Source of the DNA: Nemertoderma westbladi
Taxonomy: Eukaryota > Xenacoelomorpha > Nemertodermatida > Nemertodermatidae
Direction of reading: 5' to 3'
Assembly (NCBI GenBank): GCA_032718475.1
Contig: JAUCBJ010003601.1
Coordinates: forward strand, 1-31,610
Length of the DNA stretch: 31,610 nucleotides
This document shows, one piece after another, positions 27,128-31,610 of this stretch. The translations under genes were made by a program, and so were the position numbers. Each line of letters begins with the position of its first letter. Position 1 is the first letter of the stretch. A model generated the notes under the pieces. The model was not told the DNA's origin. It did no database searches and saw only the letters and a list, made by a program, of their open reading frames with translations.

Positions 27128-29200
27128 TTGGTATGGAAAATACTAATTCAATACCTATTCATGTATTCCAGGACTGCCTTTACAGAAGCAGTTAAGTTAG
27201 CAGCTGCAGAAACAGTTCCTGTATACCCTCGAAACAGGAAAAGGGCCCCCTGGACTGACAACAAAATTCAGAAGTGCCGAAATGACCTTCATAAGGCGCA
27301 GAAAGAGTCCCGACTCAAACAGACTACAGCGGCCAAGAATGCAGTTAAAGCTGCATCTAGGTCCCTGAACAGGCAGTACTCTGTTAATCTACAGGAGCTA
27401 ATAAACCAACAGGTTGATGCCATCAATGATGCTGACGACAGCAGGCAATCATCCCAGGCATGGAAATCGATCAATCCGCTTACTGGGCGGAAAAGCCAAC
27501 CAACCACCAAGGTTAAGGCTGAATCACCAGCCGATCGCCTCAATGGTTGGAAAGCCCACTTTGAAAAGCTCCTCAATAATGACAGGGTATTGCCTGATAA
27601 CTTTATAGAAGTAAAAGTGTCTGAGTCTGTACTCCCAGATATTCCCATTGGCGATATCTCCTTTGCAGAAGTGAAGGCTGCTGCAAAGACCATTAAGACC
27701 AATCGTGCCAGTGGAGTAGATGGTGTTCCCCCTGAGGTCTTTAAAATACCTGAGTGTTTAAAGCTCATCTATCCCATCATAGTAGACATGTACCGTACAA
27801 CAAGAGTCCCACAAGAAATGAAAACAAATAAGTTGGTGCCAGTTCCCAAGAAGGGCAACCTAACACTCTATGGTTCTTTTCGGGGAATCTCATTGATCTC
27901 GATTGCTGCAAAACTATACAATAGAATTCTATTAAATCGCATCAGGGATCCCATTGAGAGACTGCTACGTGGAAATCAGAATGGGTTCCGTAAAGGTCGT
28001 GGGACCATGGAGCCCATTTTGGCACTTAGAAGGATAATTGAAGAGTTATCAAAAAAGAAAGACAGGCATCTGGCTGTTATCTTTGTTGACTTCTTCAAGG
28101 CCTTTGATTCAGTCTCTCGCTCACGTATGTTCAGCATACTTTCATTATATGGGATTCCTGATGAAATTATTGCAGCAATCAGATCAGTATACGATGGTTC
28201 AACAACATTTGTGTCTACTGTTGACGGTGACACAGAACCATTTGAAGTGTTATGGGGCGTCCTCCAAGGAGACACACTTGCACCATTCTTGTTCATTATT
28301 GTGGTTGACTATGTTCTACGCATGTCCTTAGATCATCAGAATGATGATGGGGTGATGATAACTCCACCTACTGGCTCCAGAAGTCGAGGAAATCCTGCCA
28401 AGTACCTAACTGATCTAGACTTTGCTGATGACTTAGGAGTACTCTCAGAATCATTAGAGGGAGCCCAGCGGCTCCTCAGCTCATTAGAACATGCTGCTTC
28501 TAGTGTTGGTCTTTTTATTAACTCCAGAAAGACCAAAATTCTGACAGTTAACTTTGAAAGTCCTCAGCAAGTCTCTGATCGGATGAGCATAAGCTCAAAG
28601 GATGGTATGCTTGAGCATGTGGACGACTTCTGTTACCTGGGATCATGGATCCGGAAGTCAGGTGAGGACCTTCGAATACGTAAGGGAAAGGCATGGGCAG
28701 CCTTGAATAGGCTTTCCAGGATTTGGAAGTCACCTAGAATTAATCGGAAACTTAAGGTCCGATTATTTAGAGCAGCAGTAGCTCCAGTACTCCTCTACGG
28801 GAGTCCATGCTGGGCTCTAACTGCTGAGGACACCAAATCTCTGGATGGCACATTCACAAGAATGCTACGCCGGGTACATTGTGTCAAGTACAATGCACAC
28901 ATATCCAACCAGACACTATATAACATTGGAGGTGTCTCATTGGTTCCCCCAAGCTTGACACTAGAACAAAATCGCCTCCGCTTTGCAGGACATTGCTTTC
29001 GCCGTGAGGACCAGCCAGTGCATAATCTTGTACTTTGGCAGCCTCATGGAGTAAATAAGCATGGTGGACAGCCCATGACTTTCTTGAGACGCATCTTAAA
29101 GGACACTGGCCTTAAAGATGCGGATGATCTAGCAAATGTCATGGGTGATAGGGAGTTGTGGCGGTGCAATTTTGTTGACAAGCCGGCACAGCATTCTTAA
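27128..29200 (+). CDS. Non-LTR retrotransposon reverse transcriptase, open but lacking the endonuclease domain
   Basis: 690-codon open frame without stops. Residues about 15-150 are a basic linker (for example KRAPWTDNKIQKCRNDLHKA) of the type found between endonuclease and RT. The RT domain spans about 185-475: TNRASGVDGVPPEVF, VPVPKKGNLTLYGSFRGISL, NQNGFRKGRGTME, the first catalytic Asp in VDFFKAFDSV (321 or 327), GVLQGDTLAPFLF (377-389) and FADD at 432-435. After it come the thumb-like HVDDFCYLGSWIR and a C-terminal module (VLLYGSPCWALT at 554-565, GHCFRREDQPVHNLVLWQPH). The apurinic endonuclease that should precede the linker is absent, so the copy is probably 5'-truncated near 27165-27180; the first dozen residues may be flanking DNA read by chance. 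The clade is uncertain. Near-identical 3' copies at 20350 and 30947 indicate recent activity. Confidence 0.9.
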   Translation: MVWKILIQYLFMYSRTAFTEAVKLAAAETVPVYPRNRKRAPWTDNKIQKCRNDLHKAQKESRLKQTTAAKNAVKAASRSLNRQYSVNLQELINQQVDAINDADDSRQSSQAWKSINPLTGRKSQPTTKVKAESPADRLNGWKAHFEKLLNNDRVLPDNFIEVKVSESVLPDIPIGDISFAEVKAAAKTIKTNRASGVDGVPPEVFKIPECLKLIYPIIVDMYRTTRVPQEMKTNKLVPVPKKGNLTLYGSFRGISLISIAAKLYNRILLNRIRDPIERLLRGNQNGFRKGRGTMEPILALRRIIEELSKKKDRHLAVIFVDFFKAFDSVSRSRMFSILSLYGIPDEIIAAIRSVYDGSTTFVSTVDGDTEPFEVLWGVLQGDTLAPFLFIIVVDYVLRMSLDHQNDDGVMITPPTGSRSRGNPAKYLTDLDFADDLGVLSESLEGAQRLLSSLEHAASSVGLFINSRKTKILTVNFESPQQVSDRMSISSKDGMLEHVDDFCYLGSWIRKSGEDLRIRKGKAWAALNRLSRIWKSPRINRKLKVRLFRAAVAPVLLYGSPCWALTAEDTKSLDGTFTRMLRRVHCVKYNAHISNQTLYNIGGVSLVPPSLTLEQNRLRFAGHCFRREDQPVHNLVLWQPHGVNKHGGQPMTFLRRILKDTGLKDADDLANVMGDRELWRCNFVDKPAQHS

Positions 29201-29244
29201 AAATGCAGCTGCAATGCAGCATGCCGATCCTAGTAGTAGTATGT
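29201..29244 (+). other. 3' tail of the non-LTR element
   Basis: AAATGCAGCTGCAATGCAGC, then CCTAGTAGTAGTATGT. The same tail ends the copy at 20350-20804, and sequence similarity stops here. A short TAG-repeat tail in place of poly(A) is likely the element's 3' end. Confidence 0.7.
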
Positions 29245-29410
29245 ATTCCAGTATTCACTATTACTGCAGTACCGGTACTGTTTTGCAGTATTAGTTACCA
29301 GGTACATTTCTGCATTTAGTTCAGTACCGGTACCAGCTGAAGGGGGTAAACGCTACGCCTATCGCCTATGCCTTGCCTACCCTCCTCTGTTCCTACACAC
29401 AATTAAATCT

Positions 29411-29525
29411 GTCATGTACAAGGCCTACTGTACTAAGTACTACTTAGTACTACTAAGTACTAAGTACTAAGTAGTAGTACTACTAAGTACTACTACTACT
29501 TAGTACAGTAGGCCTTGGTCATGTA
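29411..29525. mobile_element. 99 bp foldback mini-element (29419-29517), 8 bp target duplication gtcatgta
   Basis: Perfect 21 bp inverted ends, CAAGGCCTACTGTACTAAGT plus A, enclose a core built only from AGTACTA-type words, so almost the whole element is self-complementary. Identical gtcatgta flank it at 29411-29418 and 29518-29525. The 8 bp duplication again suggests mobilisation by a hAT-like transposase. Confidence 0.88.
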
Positions 29526-29640
29526 GGATCTTCTGGATAGTAGGAACCCCATGTAGGAACCCAGACAGCTTAGTTTTGCTACAAGGTTAGAAATTCAACC
29601 ACGACATGCCAGTTTTTTTAAATTAGTATCAAATATTTTG

Positions 29641-29674
29641 AGCAAGTCGTAAGACTTGATTACTGTAAGAATTG
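29641..29674. repeat. 34 bp repeat end shared (inverted) with 8917-8950
   Basis: AGCAAGTCGTAAGACTTGAT onward matches the reverse of 8917-8950 at 33 of 34 positions. Similarity stops sharply at both ends, as if this were a terminal segment of a dispersed element. Confidence 0.75.
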
Positions 29675-29675
29675 T

Positions 29676-30470
29676 CAGATTGTTTGTTCGCGCTTTTAGA
29701 CCTTTAGCAATTTAACCTGCCAATTTTAAATGTCCTTTTAATTATGAATCGACTTTGCCCGTACCAATCACCTGGTGTACTGAATTTACATCTGCCGAAG
29801 CCAGTCCGTGCGCGGTGTATGACCCACGGTGTGGGAGACTGGATTCGGGTTCCAGAGGAAGTTATTGCGGTGTAGGCTACTTTGTATTGTTCGATTGATC
29901 GCTACTATATAATCTCTGACAAATATATTTACTTTCGGGGAAATATTAACAGTTCCTTTGGGGCGTGGCGCTTTAACCCTTTCCGGCCTGAATTAATTTA
30001 ATTTAGGAAAAAAATTGGTTGGTCTTGTTAATGGGTTAATTATACACCAAATAATAATTTTCGATGAAAAAATTTTCAAAAAATTATTTCCAATGTTTTT
30101 TTTTTTATTGTATACAAAAGTATACGTTAGGTATATGAAACATGTTCCCAATGTATAATTTTGTATACGAACTCTAGATTGTAAAGAGAAAAGAATACAA
30201 GCTCGAATGTAAACACCATATTATTTGCATCATTCAAAAAATGTATCTGGGAATAGCGAAAGTCTTAGGATAATTAAAGGTCAACTACAAATCTATAAAT
30301 CGCTTGAACTGCCATATCACCAATATCGTTGCTATTTGCTGCTATCCTTGTATAACGTCCACAGTCATAAAGATATGTTATTCAAACTCGAAAAAAAACT
30401 ACGGCCTCTGAGCTGTGTACAATACAAGAATCAAGGACTGCGCTGGGACAGAATAGCGTACAAGAGCGGG
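29676..30470. other. Unannotated stretch
   Basis: Mixed then AT-rich sequence with a T run at about 30096-30107. A stretch near 29820-29860 has a weakly B-box-like GGGTTCCAG but no A box at the right distance. The open frame at 30225-30605 has no clear content of its own, although it runs into the decayed non-LTR fragment that follows. Confidence 0.4.
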
Positions 30471-30539
30471 AATTCCTATCCTCTCGGTGTATCTGGAATA
30501 TTTCGCATTACTATTCTTTGGCAAATACATAACAAACAA

Positions 30540-30810
30540 ATCCGTCCGATTCCAAACTCGAAATCTCCCATACTTACCACATACAATAACAGACAACTTG
30601 CTTAACAGGCGCACCCTTAATATTAAACTGCCAAGGACTAACAACCGAACCGGTTTGGGCATTACAGCTTTTAATTATACCTTAACTTATAAAATTATGG
30701 AATGACCTGCCGCATAAAATAAAACTTCTTGTTACGAACTACTTACATTTCAAAAGAACTCTGAAAAAGCATATTCTATCTCGATTTCAACGAGAAACAC
30801 AAAATTAATG
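30540..30810 (+). pseudogene. Decayed C-terminal end of a different non-LTR retrotransposon ORF2
   Basis: Reads RRTLNIKLPRTNNRTGLGIT and, after a frame change, KLWNDLPHKIKLL then HFKRTLKKHILSRFQ before a TAA. The pattern LxLPRxxT...G...WNxLPxxI...FKxxLKxHLL is the usual C-terminus of CR1/Jockey-type ORF2 proteins. It is distinct from the family at 27128-29200. No RT catalytic motifs are seen upstream in the window. Confidence 0.65.
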
Positions 30811-30946
30811 ATATTAATCAAATTAAATGCTTGGTATTTAGTATTTAATTTCGTATTTAATTTTGATTTATTATGTTTTACACTGCATGATGGATTGTAT
30901 TGATTTATTTGTATGTTGTTTACATTTCATAGGTGCCTAATTCCTA

Positions 30947-31420
30947 TAATCGGAAACTTAAGGTCCGATTATTTAGAGCAGCAGTAGTTCCAGTACTCCT
31001 CTACGGGAGTCCATGCTGGGCTCTAACTGCTGAGGACACCAAATCTCTGGATGGCACATTCACAAGAATGCTACGCCGGGTTCATTGTGTCAAGTACAAT
31101 GCACACATCTCCAACCAGACACTATATAACATTGGAGGTGTCTCATTGGTTCCCCCAAGCTTGACACTAGAACAAAATCGCCTCCGCCTTGCAGGACATT
31201 GCTTTCGCCGTGAGGACCAGCCAGTGCATAATCTTGTACTTTGGCAGCCTCATGGAGTGAATAAGCATGGTGGACAGCCCATGACTTTCTTGAGACGCAT
31301 CTTAAAGGACACTGGCCTTGAAGATGCGGATGATCTAGCAAATGTCATGTGTAATAGGGAGTTGTGGCGGTGCAATTTTGTCGATAAGCCGGCACAGCAT
31401 TCTTAAAATGCAGCTGCAAT
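30947..31420 (+). pseudogene. 5'-truncated 3' fragment of the 27128-29200 non-LTR family (still open)
   Basis: Begins abruptly at the position equivalent to 28741 (NRKLKVRLFRAAV) and stays open to the same stop, with only a few differences from the full-length copy (for example GLEDADDLANVM). It lacks all RT catalytic motifs, so it is a dead-on-arrival copy. It ends within the AAATGCAGCTGCAATG tail next to an inverted copy. Confidence 0.93.
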
Positions 31421-31436
31421 GTAGCATATGTTAATA

Positions 31437-31610
31437 ATGCTGTGCCGGCTTGTCGACAAAATTGCGCCACCGCAACTCCCTATCACCCATGATATTTGCT
31501 AGATCATCCACATCCTTAAGGCCAGTGTCCTTTAAGATACGTCTCAAGAAAGTCATGCGCTCTCCACCATGCTTATTCATATTCACTCCAAGAGGTCGAC
31601 AAAGCACAAG
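31437..31610 (-). pseudogene. Inverted 3' fragment of the same non-LTR family (runs off window)
   Basis: Minus-strand sequence matching the last roughly 58 codons of the family (MTFLRRILKDTGL, NFVDKPAQH), more diverged than the copy at 30947. It lies tail-to-tail with that copy: the arms AGCCGGCACAGCATT and AATGCTGTGCCGGCT are separated by only about 35 bases. Confidence 0.9.

Noticed and set aside
29760-29860. tRNA or SINE head near GGGTTCCAG
   Set aside because: No A box at the required distance and no cloverleaf pairing that I could find.

Overview
This is eukaryotic, animal genomic DNA. The best evidence is a spliced gene with introns and consensus splice sites (a sodium/calcium exchanger), LTR and non-LTR retrotransposons, tRNA-derived SINE-like sequences, and long AT-rich non-coding stretches. 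The palindromic words ACCGGT and AGGCCT recur conspicuously in the non-coding DNA. Together with the mix of repeats this suggests a marine invertebrate, possibly a deuterostome such as an echinoderm, but the species call is an impression and not a demonstration.

Region 1 (1-4356) holds the 5' part of an NCX/SLC8-type sodium/calcium exchanger gene on the minus strand. It has three coding exons (2031-2736, 819-948, 112 to beyond base 1) whose splice phases join correctly. It is followed by AT-rich DNA and a degenerate GC-rich tandem repeat.

Region 2 (4357-14443) is a nested stack of DNA transposons without coding capacity. A 7.3 kb unit (4357-11637) is bounded by inverted repeats and a 5 bp target duplication. 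It contains a decayed non-LTR reverse transcriptase gene (about 5200-8280), which is itself interrupted by a piggyBac-like element (5461-6529) and a hAT-like element (7197-7999). A second hAT-like element (9112-11488) sits near its right end. A third hAT-like element (11784-14435) lies just outside and carries a SINE, tandem repeats and large inverted repeats. Nearly every element has its own short subterminal word repeated at both ends.

Region 3 (15125-20325) is a short interspersed repeat split by a complete Ty3/gypsy-type LTR retrotransposon on the minus strand. The element has 168 bp LTRs, a 5 bp target duplication (tatac), a primer-binding site, a polypurine tract and gag-pol. The LTRs are almost identical, yet gag-pol carries a nonsense codon and a frameshift. 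A second, inverted copy of the interspersed repeat at 22840-23130 preserves the empty insertion site.

Region 4 (20350-26470) contains a 5'-truncated non-LTR fragment, a heavily decayed unknown coding sequence (about 20880-22230), a SINE interrupted by a 243 bp hAT-like MITE, a ten-copy 63 bp minisatellite and AT-rich DNA.

Region 5 (26471-31610) has one apparently intact intronless gene, a methionine-R-sulfoxide reductase B (minus strand). Next to it is a divergent, 5'-truncated but fully open non-LTR reverse transcriptase ORF (27128-29200). Two more 3'-end copies of this RT family lie tail-to-tail at the right edge. There is also a 99 bp foldback element with an 8 bp target duplication.

Only two host genes are supported, the exchanger and MsrB. 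Almost everything else is transposable-element sequence in various states of decay, and no cooperative gene cluster is visible.
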